From positions 1 through 64,000 of the forward strand of contig CAYVAT010000016.1 in NCBI GenBank assembly GCA_964449165.1: a DNA stretch of 64,000 bases, given 5' to 3'. Each line of letters begins with the position of its first letter. Position 1 is the first letter of the stretch. Under the pieces are notes generated by a model, which was given only the letters and a program-made list of their open reading frames with translations, ran no database searches and was not told the DNA's origin. Below are positions 8,218-16,774 of this stretch, one piece after another. The position numbers were made by a program, and so were the translations under genes. Source of the stretch: CAYSCW01 sp964449165 (GTDB lineage Bacteria; Acidobacteriota; Aminicenantia; Aminicenantales; Aminicenantaceae).

Positions 8218-8892
8218 ATGGTAGATGAGGCGAAGATCATTTTCAAGCATATAGCCATCGAAGGTCCTCCAAAATCCGGAAAAACACAGCTGGCCAATAT
8301 ACTGGCCCAGAAAATCGGGGGAAGGATTATTTATGACAGGATTGAAAATCCCTATCTCAAAGACTTCTACGATGAAAAAGAAGGAGCAGCCTTTCTGGCA
8401 CAGCTCGTTTTTTTAGTCAACCGATACCATCAACAACAACGGCTGATGCAGAGAGATTTGTTCGAGGAGAGAGTTATCTGTGATTACCTTCTGGAGAAAG
8501 ACAAAATATACGCCTATCAGACTCTCTCCGACGACGAGCTCATCATTTATGAAAGAATTTATGGCATTCTGTCAGAGAGAGTGGCCAAACCGGATCTTTC
8601 CATTTATCTGCAAATCTCTTTGCCCACCCTGATTAAGAGGATCGCTCAAGAAGGAGTAACTTGGGAAAAGAACATATCGGAGAAGTATTTAGCTGATATT
8701 TTGGAGGCTTTTGATTATTTCTTTTTCAATTATGAAGCAACTCCTTTACTGGTGGTTAAGGCAGACGATTTGGATTTCAACCGGGAAGAGGATATAATGG
8801 ATATCGTGGAAAAGATCAAACGGATGAAAAAAAGTCCTTTGTATTATGTTCCTCTGAGCAGGGATGATAAGGATACAAAAAAGAGCAAGTAG
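8218..8892 (+). CDS. Deoxynucleoside kinase (dNK family)
   Basis: Predicted deoxynucleoside kinase of 224 residues that would phosphorylate deoxyadenosine, deoxyguanosine or deoxycytidine in nucleoside salvage. The P-loop GPPKSGKT is at residues 16-23. The family pattern follows: an acidic ENPYLKDFYD segment, a QLVFLVNRYHQQQ helix, and the catalytic-type motif FEERVICDYLLEKDKI corresponding to the ER(S/V)xxxD box. The last 30 residues are highly charged. Substrate cannot be assigned from sequence alone. It lies 83 nt upstream of panB, an arrangement in which pantothenate genes follow a salvage kinase. Confidence 0.8.
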   Translation: MVDEAKIIFKHIAIEGPPKSGKTQLANILAQKIGGRIIYDRIENPYLKDFYDEKEGAAFLAQLVFLVNRYHQQQRLMQRDLFEERVICDYLLEKDKIYAYQTLSDDELIIYERIYGILSERVAKPDLSIYLQISLPTLIKRIAQEGVTWEKNISEKYLADILEAFDYFFFNYEATPLLVVKADDLDFNREEDIMDIVEKIKRMKKSPLYYVPLSRDDKDTKKSK

Positions 8893-8975
8893 AGATACAT
8901 CTGAAGAAGGCAACTGCATTTAAGACTTTACCTCAATCTCGATAATAAAGGCGAGATGGGGAGAAAGGATAAATA

Positions 8976-9851
8976 ATGCCTGACCAAGAAAAAAATCCTG
9001 TTACTATCCCTTCACTTCAAAAGAAAAAACAAGCCAAACAGAAGATCGTAGCCATCACTGCCTATGATTTTCCCACCGCCAGGATTGTGGACGAGTCTGG
9101 TGTCGATCTCATCCTGGTGGGAGACTCGCTGGGTATGGTGGTTTTAGGGTATGAAAACACAATTCCCGTCACCATGGAAGAGATGATCCATCATACCAAG
9201 CCTGTGGCGAGAGCTTCCAAGGTGGCTCTTGTGGTGGGAGATATGCCTTACTTTTCCTTCCATCTTTCCATCGAAGAGTCGGTTTGTAATGCCTCGCGCT
9301 TCTTGAAAGAAGCAGGGGCCAAGGCTGTCAAGATTGAGGGCTTCTCCAAGAAAAGGCTGAGACTGATTGAAACTCTCGTGGAAGCTGAGATTCCAGTGAT
9401 GGGACATCTGGGCCTCACTCCTCAATCCATAAATCGTCTGGGTAGTTACAAGGTGAGAGGTAAGAAGATTGATGAGGCCAAAGAGATAATCCAAGATGCC
9501 TTGAATCTGCAAAAAGCAGGGGTGTTTTCTGTGGTTTTAGAGTGCATTCCTGATGAAGTGGCCCGTCTCATAACAGAGAAATTAAGCATTCCCACTATAG
9601 GGATAGGAGCTGGCCCCTATTGTGATGGTCAGATTCTTGTGTTTCATGATCTTGTCGGGCTCTCAGATGGTCACATTCCCAAATTCGTCAAGAAGTATGT
9701 GGATCTTCATCAAATCATCAACGGTGCTGTAAGAGAATATATTTCTGATGTCAGAGAGGGGCGGTTTCCTGATGAAGATCATTCCTACCACATCAAACCA
9801 GAGATGACGCGACTATTAGGAAAGGAAAGGAGCAAAATACAGAAAGATTGA
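8976..9851 (+). CDS. panB: 3-methyl-2-oxobutanoate hydroxymethyltransferase
   Basis: Ketopantoate hydroxymethyltransferase, the first committed step of pantothenate synthesis, using methylene-tetrahydrofolate to hydroxymethylate ketoisovalerate. At 291 residues it is slightly longer than the typical 265-280. Conserved stretches are TAYDFPTARIVDESGVD, the metal-binding VGDSLGMVVLGY, GDMPYFSF, and IGIGAGPYCDGQILVFHDL. The decameric TIM-barrel family is unmistakable. A GAGAAAGGA ribosome site precedes the ATG. panC and panD follow on the same strand, forming panBCD. Confidence 0.97.
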   Translation: MPDQEKNPVTIPSLQKKKQAKQKIVAITAYDFPTARIVDESGVDLILVGDSLGMVVLGYENTIPVTMEEMIHHTKPVARASKVALVVGDMPYFSFHLSIEESVCNASRFLKEAGAKAVKIEGFSKKRLRLIETLVEAEIPVMGHLGLTPQSINRLGSYKVRGKKIDEAKEIIQDALNLQKAGVFSVVLECIPDEVARLITEKLSIPTIGIGAGPYCDGQILVFHDLVGLSDGHIPKFVKKYVDLHQIINGAVREYISDVREGRFPDEDHSYHIKPEMTRLLGKERSKIQKD

Positions 9852-9924
9852 ATTCTTCCTTCGATCTTAAAATTTGATTTTTTCATTTCAATATATGCAT
9901 TCCTGAGGGAAATCTCGAGAAAAA

Positions 9925-10776
9925 ATGAAGATATTGAAGACAATTCGAGAGATGAAAGAGGTTTCAGCGGAGCTGAAATCAAACGGTCTGTCTATCGGCT
10001 TCGTTCCAACAATGGGCAGTTTACATGAGGGTCACCTGAGCTTGGTTCGAAGGTCTATCACTCAGGCTGATCGTACTGTGGTGAGTATCTTTGTCAACCC
10101 GACACAATTTGGGCGCGGGGAGGATTTTAAAAGATATCCCCGCGATTTGAAGAAGGACCTGGAAATCTTGGAGAAAGAAGGAGTAGATTTTGTCTTCGTT
10201 CCCGAGGCAAAGGAGATGTATCCCGATGGTTACAAGACATATGTGGAGGTTGATGAGCTTCAGGATAAGCTCTGCGGGCGTTCTCGTCCAGGCCATTTTC
10301 GAGGTGTGTGCACCATTGTGCTGAAACTTTTCCATATCATAAAGCCTGATCTATCTTTCTTTGGGCAGAAAGATGCTCAGCAGGCCATCATTTTGAGGAA
10401 AATGTTCAGGGATCTGGATATGGATGAGAAAATAGAGGTTCTTCCTGTCGTCAGGAATAAGGAGGGTATTGCGCTCAGTTCAAGAAACGAATACTTGAGT
10501 CTGGAAGAGAGGAAGGCTGCTCTATGTCTCTCCAAGAGCCTGAAAAAGGCCCGTTCCATGATAGAAAAGGGCGAGAGAGATCCAGAAAGGATCATCCAAG
10601 TCATGAAGAAGATCATAGCTGAAGAGCCGCTTGCCAGAATCGACTATGTGGAGATAGTGGAGATGAAGGAACTCGATTCCTTGTCCCGGATCGGAGGAGA
10701 GGCTCTGATCGCCCTGGCGGTTTTTGTCGGGAAGGCCAGACTCATCGACAATACCATCGTCCGTATAAAGGAGTGA
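9925..10776 (+). CDS. panC: Pantothenate synthetase
   Basis: Pantoate-beta-alanine ligase of 283 residues, joining pantoate and beta-alanine with ATP. The nucleotidyltransferase signature is clear: PTMGSLHEGHLSLVRRS with the HxGH-type HEGH motif, IFVNPTQFG, the CGRSRPGHFRGV loop, FGQKDAQQ and the KMSKS-like ALSSRNEYLS. The N-terminal start at 9925 leaves the usual short lead-in before the first strand. The stop codon is followed within six bases by the preferred panD start, so expression is probably coupled. Confidence 0.97.
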   Translation: MKILKTIREMKEVSAELKSNGLSIGFVPTMGSLHEGHLSLVRRSITQADRTVVSIFVNPTQFGRGEDFKRYPRDLKKDLEILEKEGVDFVFVPEAKEMYPDGYKTYVEVDELQDKLCGRSRPGHFRGVCTIVLKLFHIIKPDLSFFGQKDAQQAIILRKMFRDLDMDEKIEVLPVVRNKEGIALSSRNEYLSLEERKAALCLSKSLKKARSMIEKGERDPERIIQVMKKIIAEEPLARIDYVEIVEMKELDSLSRIGGEALIALAVFVGKARLIDNTIVRIKE

Positions 10777-10782
10777 ATGATT

Positions 10783-11139
10783 ATGAGAAGAATAATGTTG
10801 GAGGCAAAGATACATAAAGCAAGAGTGACTGCGTCTAACCAGGATTATGAAGGGAGTTTAACCTTAGATGAGAGCCTGATGGAGGCTGCTGGAATGGTTC
10901 CCTATGAGCAGGTGCATGTTTACAACATATCTAACGGAGAAAGATTCGTTACCTATCTGATCAAAGGGCAGAAAGAAACTGGAGTAGTGGGCATCAATGG
11001 AGCCGCAGCCCACAAGGCCAAAGTAGGGGATGAGTTGATCATTGCATCCTATGTTGTTTTGGAAGAGGAAAAGACAGGCTTTTTTTCGCCCAAGATTGTC
11101 ATCATGGATGAAAATAACAGGATAAAAAGGATAAAATAG
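10783..11139 (+). CDS. panD: Aspartate 1-decarboxylase
   Basis: Pyruvoyl-dependent decarboxylase making beta-alanine from aspartate for panC. I choose the ATG at 10783 rather than the in-frame ATG at 10777: the AAGGAG at 10768-10773 is 9 nt from the former and only 3 nt from the latter, and with this start the self-cleavage site Tyr-Glu-Gly24-Ser25 falls on exactly the residue numbers of the E. coli enzyme. The product has 118 residues, slightly shorter than usual (about 126). NGERFVTYLI and the VGINGAAAH segment are conserved. An aspartate-consuming gene (aspA) follows. Confidence 0.95.
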   Translation: MRRIMLEAKIHKARVTASNQDYEGSLTLDESLMEAAGMVPYEQVHVYNISNGERFVTYLIKGQKETGVVGINGAAAHKAKVGDELIIASYVVLEEEKTGFFSPKIVIMDENNRIKRIK

Positions 11140-11268
11140 TCACTATGGGGGGAAGCTCCTTTCTCTGTGTGATGGGGACAGGTTGCTTGTTTGAAGGGAA
11201 GCTATATGTCCTGCTTTATTTCGACGAATAGATCCATCAAGGAAGCGACGTCAGAAGGAGAATAAAGG

Positions 11269-12693
11269 ATGAGAAAAAGAGTCAGATGGGAGAAGGACTC
11301 ATTGGGGAAGCGTGCAGTCCCTTCCCAGGTCTATTATGGAATCCAGACCCTGAGAGCAATGGAAAACTTTTCCATAAGCGGCATGCGGGATCATCCGGCA
11401 TTGATCGATGCTTTTCTTTATGTCAAGAAAGCCGCAGCTTTAACCAATGCCCAAACGGGCAGATTAGATACGAAGAAAGCAAATGCCATCGTAAAAGCTT
11501 GTGATGAAATTTTAAAAGGGAAATTAAGAGATCAATTCGTGGTGGATGTTTTTCAGATGGGAGCAGGGACATCTTTTCATATGAATTGTAATGAAGTCCT
11601 GGCCAATCGTGCCGAGGAGATTATGGGAGGAGAGAAGGGCGATTACCTCCTTGTCCATCCCAATGATCATGTCAACTTGGGACAGAGCACTAATGATGTC
11701 TTTCCTTCAGCCATGCGCCTGGCATCGCTCATCCTTCTGAGAGACATCCTTTATCCGGCTCTTCAAGGGATCGAGGAATCTTTTTATGACAAAGCAAAGG
11801 AGTTTGACCGTGTCCTGAAGTCAGGGAGAACTCATCTTCAGGATGCCCCTCCCATAAGATTGGGGCAGGAGTTTAAGGCCTACGGAAAGGCCTTGACCAA
11901 ATGCAGAATTTTCCTGGAAAGCTCTGCTCGTTCCCTTCTTGAACTGGGATTAGGGGGGAGTGCAGTGGGAACGGGCTTGAACACATTGCCTGGATACCGC
12001 CGGAAAATGATAGGACGGTTATCGAAAATGACTGGATTCTCCTTTGCTATGGCCGAGGATTTAAGGGAGGCTATGCAGAGCCTGCGACCTATGGCTGAGG
12101 TCTCGGCTGCTCTGCGGAATCTGGCTCAGGAGATGAATCGCATTGCCAATGACCTTCGTCTCCTTTCATCCGGACCCAAGACGGGCCTTGCTGAGATTTC
12201 TCTTCCTGCAGTGGCTCCCGGGTCTTCGATGATGCCGGGTAAGGTGAATCCTTCCATGCTGGAGATGATGAACATGGTCTGCTACCAGGTCATTGGCTGT
12301 GACCTGGCCATCAGCGGAGCTGTGCAGGCAGGGCAGCTGGAGCTGAATGTAATGATGCCTGTTGTGGCCTTCAACCTCCATTTCATGATCCAGATCATGG
12401 GCAATGCCTTGCAAGCTGTTAAAGAGAAGTGTATCGAGGGAATAACCGCTAATGAGGAACGTTGCCGGATGTATGCGGAGAAGAGCTTGGGATTGGCTAC
12501 AGCCCTTTCTCCTCATATTGGTTATGCTCGAGCTGCGCAGGTGGCACAGGAATCTCTGGAAAGTGGAAAAACTCTCACGGAGATTGTCTTGGAGAAAGGA
12601 TGGATCAGCCAGAAGAGGCTGAAGGAAATTCTGGATCCCAAAAGGATGACTGAACCCGGCATGCCGGCCCAAAAGTCGAAAGGTCGAAAATAA
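11269..12693 (+). CDS. aspA: Aspartate ammonia-lyase
   Basis: Fumarase/aspartase superfamily protein of 474 residues that deaminates aspartate to fumarate. The opening EKDSLGKRAVPSQVYYGIQTLRAMENF is diagnostic for aspartase over fumarase. Other motifs are MGAGTSFHMNCNEV, QSTNDVFPSA, SGRTHLQDAPPIRLGQEF and the signature loop GSSMMPGKVNP carrying the catalytic Ser. GAAGGAG precedes the ATG. It follows panD after 129 nt; both enzymes use aspartate, but cotranscription is not certain because the gap is large enough for a separate promoter. It can feed fumarate into anaerobic metabolism. Confidence 0.93.
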   Translation: MRKRVRWEKDSLGKRAVPSQVYYGIQTLRAMENFSISGMRDHPALIDAFLYVKKAAALTNAQTGRLDTKKANAIVKACDEILKGKLRDQFVVDVFQMGAGTSFHMNCNEVLANRAEEIMGGEKGDYLLVHPNDHVNLGQSTNDVFPSAMRLASLILLRDILYPALQGIEESFYDKAKEFDRVLKSGRTHLQDAPPIRLGQEFKAYGKALTKCRIFLESSARSLLELGLGGSAVGTGLNTLPGYRRKMIGRLSKMTGFSFAMAEDLREAMQSLRPMAEVSAALRNLAQEMNRIANDLRLLSSGPKTGLAEISLPAVAPGSSMMPGKVNPSMLEMMNMVCYQVIGCDLAISGAVQAGQLELNVMMPVVAFNLHFMIQIMGNALQAVKEKCIEGITANEERCRMYAEKSLGLATALSPHIGYARAAQVAQESLESGKTLTEIVLEKGWISQKRLKEILDPKRMTEPGMPAQKSKGRK

Positions 12694-12706
12694 TAGGGCT
12701 CTTCTG

Positions 12707-12928
12707 TTAAGCCGCCCCCTCTTCAACTTTTAATTCTTCAGGACGAAAAACCAGCCAAATGAGCAGGCTAAAGGGCCAATTCACAAAGAATACCATAAGT
12801 GCCACTAGCCATCCGGGTTTTCCCCGTTTTTCTGCATCTCTGTATGCCCAAACAAGACTCACTATGAGCAGGAAAAGAATAACAAGGATGGCAGGCACGA
12901 TAAAGACGATCCAAAGGAAAGCTTCCAT
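12707..12928 (-). CDS. Small two-helix membrane protein
   Basis: A 73-residue protein with two hydrophobic segments (about residues 3-27 and 39-62) separated by the polar turn YRDAEKRGKPGW. The DAxxRG turn and the WLVFRPEE ending resemble the N-terminal membrane domain found on cardiolipin synthase-like proteins and in many stand-alone small proteins. A GAGGAG ribosome site lies just before the ATG on the minus strand. It sits tail-to-tail with aspA. No specific function is assigned. Confidence 0.7.
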   Translation of the reverse strand: MEAFLWIVFIVPAILVILFLLIVSLVWAYRDAEKRGKPGWLVALMVFFVNWPFSLLIWLVFRPEELKVEEGAA

Positions 12929-13094
12929 GTTTGACTCCTCACAAAATCTGTCATAGTGTGGATCCCTATAGATTTATCTTTGATCCATATTAAAATACTC
13001 CACAGAATCCTTTTTTCTTCAATGATAAGGTCTTTTTTATCACCAAAAAGGATAACCTCAGGAGTAAAGAAGAGTCGTTTGCCTCTGCTTGAAT

Positions 13095-14333
13095 TTATTT
13101 ATCCAGGTCTGCGATCAGTTGTTTGGGGGCCTCCAACAGCTGGATAAGGTCGTTCATGAACCGGGCTGCTTCGGCCCCATCTATAACTCTGTGGTCGAAA
13201 GAGAGGCAGAGGGGAAGAATCTTCCTGATTTTGATCTTTCCCTCTTCGACTCTGGGTCTGTCGGCGATTCTTAAAGTAGCCAGAATGGCCACTTCAGGGT
13301 AGTTGATGATGGGTGTGGCAGCTTCACCTCCGATCATACCGACATTGGTTATGGAGAAAGTTCCCCCTTTGAGATCAGCCATATCAAGGGTCCTGGCTTT
13401 GGATGCCTCTGCCAGTTGCTGAATCTCTGCAGCCAGGTCCAGGAGAGACTTCTGGTCAGCCAGCTTGATTACCGGTACGATCAATCCATCGGGAATATCC
13501 ACCGCAATCCCGATGTTGTAGTATTTTTTGATGATAATCTCCTCCTCTTCCTCATCCAGTGTAGCATTAAGCATTGGATGATCTTTGAGGGCCTGGATGA
13601 CGGCTCTGGCGATAAAAGGAAGGTAGGTGAGTTTGATCTTCCTTTTTTCTGCTTCTTTTTTCATCTGCTCTCGAATAGCGGCCAGTTCTGTAACATCCGC
13701 CTGGTCAAAGTGAGTCACGTGGGCTGCTTTGGAGACAGATTCTCTCATCCTTTTAGCAGTGGCCCGTCTGACTCCCCGCAGAGGGACATGTTCGATTGTG
13801 CCGTAGAAATCATACTTGGCTTTGACTTTTATCTCTGCTTTTTTCTTCTCAGGCGGTTTTTTTCTCTTGGCGAGTCTGACATCCTCCTCGGTTATCCGGC
13901 CTTGAGGACCAGTCCCGTCGACCGTTTTTATGTCAACGCCCAACTCTAAAGCGAGTCTTCGGACCTTGGGTGTGGCCAGGACTTCTCTGATTTCCTCTCT
14001 GGTTTCCTTTATGGTGCCCACCACTCCTGGAGCTGCTCTTTCCTCAACTTCTCTTTTTTCCTCTGGAGGTGGTGCAGCTTCTTCCACTTTCTCTCCTTTC
14101 TCTCCTATGGTAGCCAAGGTTTCTCCAACATGGACGATGTCCTTTTCCTTAAAATGGAGTTTAAGAACTGTGCCCTTGTAAGGAGATGGGACTTCAACGA
14201 TTGCCTTGTCTGTTTCCACCTCAGCCAGGATTTGGTCTTCTTCGACCTTGTCGCCTTCTTTAATCTTCCACTTGACTATTTCGCCTTCAGTTATCCCCTC
14301 ACCTATGTCTGGAAACTTGAATTGTTTAGCCAT
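13095..14333 (-). CDS. 2-oxoacid dehydrogenase E2 (dihydrolipoyl acyltransferase)
   Basis: E2 core of a pyruvate or branched-chain 2-oxoacid dehydrogenase, 412 residues. Order: a lipoyl domain (residues 1-77) with the acceptor Lys in ETDKAIVEV; a Pro/Glu-rich linker; a peripheral subunit-binding domain around residues 125-160 (TPKVRRLALELGVD, GPQGRITEEDV); a Lys-rich linker; and the acyltransferase domain ending in the catalytic SFDHRVIDGAEAARF. I start at the ATG at 14333, which gives the normal MAKQFKFPDIGEG opening; a GTG three codons upstream is less likely. The E1beta stop is only two bases before this ATG. No E3 gene is near, so lipoamide dehydrogenase must be encoded elsewhere. Confidence 0.93.
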   Translation of the reverse strand: MAKQFKFPDIGEGITEGEIVKWKIKEGDKVEEDQILAEVETDKAIVEVPSPYKGTVLKLHFKEKDIVHVGETLATIGEKGEKVEEAAPPPEEKREVEERAAPGVVGTIKETREEIREVLATPKVRRLALELGVDIKTVDGTGPQGRITEEDVRLAKRKKPPEKKKAEIKVKAKYDFYGTIEHVPLRGVRRATAKRMRESVSKAAHVTHFDQADVTELAAIREQMKKEAEKRKIKLTYLPFIARAVIQALKDHPMLNATLDEEEEEIIIKKYYNIGIAVDIPDGLIVPVIKLADQKSLLDLAAEIQQLAEASKARTLDMADLKGGTFSITNVGMIGGEAATPIINYPEVAILATLRIADRPRVEEGKIKIRKILPLCLSFDHRVIDGAEAARFMNDLIQLLEAPKQLIADLDK

Positions 14334-14335
14334 GA

Positions 14336-15310
14336 TCACCACTCCATTAATTTTTTTATGCTGTAAACCACCCTTTCAGGAGAAGGATAGTAATAATCCT
14401 CACGCTTTAAAAGGGGTACAGTGATGTCCTGCCCAGTGACTCGCATGACCGGAGCTTCAAGGTTGAGTAACGCCTTCTCGTTGACCAAAGCAGCGATCTC
14501 TGCACCCAAGCCACAGGTTTTGGGAGCTTCATGAACAACCAGAGCGCGTCCTGTCTTTGTGACTGAGTCAATCACTGCCTGGTAATCCAGAGGGGAAAGA
14601 GTCCTGAGATCAATGACTTCAGGAAAAACGCCGCTTGGCTCTATCATTTCAGAGGCCTTTTGGACCACAGGAACCATGGCACCCCAGGCGATGATGGTCA
14701 GATCTTGTCCTTCTCGGACAACTTTTGCCTTTGCCAACGGAATGGCATAGGCTTCTTCGGGCACTTCCTGTCTTCCAGCCCGGTAAAGGCGCTTTGGTTC
14801 CAGAAAGATAACAGGATCGTCATCCCTGATAGATGAGATGAGAAGGCCTTTGGCATCGTAAGGTGTGGCTGGAACGACTACTTTCAATCCGGGGATATGA
14901 CAGAAGAGGGCTTCAGTGCTCTCTGAATGATGTTCTAAGGCTCTGACTCCTGCACCATAAGGCATTCGGATAACCAGGGGCACGGCGAACCGGCTTCGAG
15001 TTCTGTTCCTGATGCGTGCGGCATGGGCCACTATCTGATTATAGGCTAAGTAAACAAATCCCATGAACTGGATCTCAGCCACGGGGCGAAGGCCACAAGC
15101 AGCCATCCCGATACACGTGCCCACGATGGCGGATTCGGCTAAAGGTGTATCGATTACACGCGTTTCACCGAATTTTTGTATGAGTCCATCTGTGATTCTG
15201 AAGACACCGCCGTCAATCCCCACATCCTCACCTGTGATGACTACTGTCTGGTTTCTTTCCATTTCTTGGGTTAATGCCTGATTAAGGGCTTGGGCCATGT
15301 TGAGTTTCAT
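14336..15310 (-). CDS. 2-oxoacid dehydrogenase E1 component, beta subunit
   Basis: Transketolase-like beta subunit of the heterotetrameric E1, 324 residues, normal for the family. Recognisable segments are ALTQEMERN, the thiamine-contacting GEDVGIDGGVFR, DTPLAESAIVGTCIGMAACGLRPVAEIQF, RMPYGAGVRALEHHSES, the cation-site PATPYDAKGLL, and VHEAPKTCGLGAEI. It pairs with the alpha subunit just upstream, whose stop codon it overlaps by four bases (ATGA), and is followed by E2 after two bases. This is a tightly coupled E1alpha-E1beta-E2 operon. Confidence 0.95.
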   Translation of the reverse strand: MKLNMAQALNQALTQEMERNQTVVITGEDVGIDGGVFRITDGLIQKFGETRVIDTPLAESAIVGTCIGMAACGLRPVAEIQFMGFVYLAYNQIVAHAARIRNRTRSRFAVPLVIRMPYGAGVRALEHHSESTEALFCHIPGLKVVVPATPYDAKGLLISSIRDDDPVIFLEPKRLYRAGRQEVPEEAYAIPLAKAKVVREGQDLTIIAWGAMVPVVQKASEMIEPSGVFPEVIDLRTLSPLDYQAVIDSVTKTGRALVVHEAPKTCGLGAEIAALVNEKALLNLEAPVMRVTGQDITVPLLKREDYYYPSPERVVYSIKKLMEW

Positions 15311-16386
15311 TTTCCTTTCTCCTTGAGGAATGCTTTGAGTTCTGCCAACTGCTCTTCTAAATCGGGCGTCATATCTTTATGGGTGTAGATGAAAAGATCA
15401 TCGATGGTGGGAAGTGGAGTCTTCTCAGCCTCCTCCACAGCTTGATTAATCATGGCTGCAGCCTGTTCTTGAATAGTCTTTTCGAAGGATTCGTCCCAAA
15501 ACCCTTTGTTTTTCAGATAAAGCTTGTATCTTTCTATAGGATCTTTTTTCTTCCATTCTTCAACTTCTTCCTCTGTCCTGTATTTGGAGGCATCGTCTGA
15601 AGTTGTGTGATTGGCCATACGGTAGGTAAAAGCCTCGATGAGAGTCGGGCCTTGGCCAGCTTTTGCTTTTTCCAAAGCTTCTTTGGTGGCTGTGTAAACA
15701 GCCAGCACATCATTCCCGTCGACCAGAATGCCGTCAAAACCATAGGCGATGGCCTTCTGGGCCAAAGTCTTGGAGGCAGTCTGTTTGGCCCTGGGCATAG
15801 AAATTGCAAACTGGTTGTTGTAGCAGACAAAGACATTGGGAGTCTTGTAGACGCCGGCAAAATTGAGGGCTTCGTGAAAATCTGCTTCGGAGGTAGCCCC
15901 GTCGCTGAAAGTGCAGAGGACAGCGATCTTATCCTTTTTTATCCGGGCTGCCATTCCCGCTCCCACAGCATGAGGGATCTGAGAAGCTACAGGGATTGCC
16001 AGAGGGAAGAGATTCATATCAGGAGGGATATGCATCCCTTCCTCATTTCCCATCCAGTAAAGATAATACTTATTCAAGGGAAAACCCAGAGTCATGTACA
16101 TACCAAGGTCTCTAAAATAGGGGAAAGCCCAGTCTCTTTTTTCCAGAGGAAAGGAAGAGCCAACTTGGCAGGCTTCATGTCCGAGACTGGGTGCATAGGT
16201 TCCCATCCTTCCTTGACGTTGAAGGGTGAAACCCTTTGAGTCAGCCATCCGAGTAGTGACCATAAGTGCATAGATTTTTTTTAGTTGTTCCTCGGTGAGC
16301 GGCGGCTCGAGGGAGGAATTGATCCTCGCCTTTTCATCCAGTATCTGGAGCATTTCTCCCTTAAGAGGATCGTATTTCTCGATCAT
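15307..16386 (-). CDS. 2-oxoacid dehydrogenase E1 component, alpha subunit
   Basis: Thiamine diphosphate-binding alpha subunit of 359 residues. Features are RQGRMGTYAPSLGHEACQVG near residue 57, YFRDLG, and the TPP/Mg motif ending in NN (CTFSDGATSEADFHEALNFAG, about residues 155-175, then YNNQFAISM). The usual GDG start of this motif reads SDG here, and the GD two residues after SE reads AD; the Mg-binding Asp and Asn are kept. HTTSDD is the phosphorylation-loop region. The substrate (pyruvate versus branched-chain 2-oxoacids) cannot be settled. An AGGAGG ribosome site lies upstream on the minus strand. It is the first gene of the operon. Confidence 0.93.
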   Translation of the reverse strand: MIEKYDPLKGEMLQILDEKARINSSLEPPLTEEQLKKIYALMVTTRMADSKGFTLQRQGRMGTYAPSLGHEACQVGSSFPLEKRDWAFPYFRDLGMYMTLGFPLNKYYLYWMGNEEGMHIPPDMNLFPLAIPVASQIPHAVGAGMAARIKKDKIAVLCTFSDGATSEADFHEALNFAGVYKTPNVFVCYNNQFAISMPRAKQTASKTLAQKAIAYGFDGILVDGNDVLAVYTATKEALEKAKAGQGPTLIEAFTYRMANHTTSDDASKYRTEEEVEEWKKKDPIERYKLYLKNKGFWDESFEKTIQEQAAAMINQAVEEAEKTPLPTIDDLFIYTHKDMTPDLEEQLAELKAFLKEKGK

Positions 16387-16495
16387 CTGAACTCCTCCTG
16401 TTCTGTTGATTCCACAAGATCAATGTGTTTGTGGAGTGTTTAGAAGAATATGGAGCCTTGTTGTTTACCTATCTTACAAGACGCTTTGCGTTCGC

Positions 16496-16774
16496 TTATT
16501 TAGTGGCCCACTCCTTTAGCTTTCTGTACTCTACCTCCCCACAGATGACTTCATTGTTTTCTGTATTGAAGAAAGTGGGAGTGCGGAGTTGACCCCCGCA
16601 GACAGGGAAGATGATTTCTCTGTAAGACCTCATCAAGTCTGCATTTTTCTCGTTATGCCACACTTCCAGCTTTTCTAATTTGATCCCGGTCTCTTTTTCT
16701 AACTTGTCCACCAGGGGCATCATTTTCCTGCAGTGAGGACATTCTCTTCCGTGGAACATAATCAGTTTAGCCAT
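16496..16774 (-). CDS. Small thioredoxin/glutaredoxin-like protein with CPHC
   Basis: A 92-residue thioredoxin-fold protein. The N-terminal strand KLIMFHGRE leads directly to the active-site CPHCRKM, and the cis-Pro is likely in GGQLRTPTFFN. I start at the ATG at 16774, preceded by AGGAGG; the frame extends upstream into the preceding gene but without a ribosome site. The start overlaps the last eight bases of the ferredoxin-thioredoxin reductase gene, which strongly suggests that this is its disulfide substrate. Two more Cys (in PVCGG and EVICGE) are present. Confidence 0.8.
   Translation of the reverse strand: MAKLIMFHGRECPHCRKMMPLVDKLEKETGIKLEKLEVWHNEKNADLMRSYREIIFPVCGGQLRTPTFFNTENNEVICGEVEYRKLKEWATK

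Noticed and set aside
12166..12726. A 186-codon frame antisense to aspA
   Set aside because: It overlaps conserved aspartase motifs on the plus strand and has no ribosome site or family match.
15607..16239. A 210-codon plus-strand frame inside the E1alpha gene
   Set aside because: Shadow of the E1alpha reading frame; the minus strand carries all conserved thiamine-enzyme motifs.
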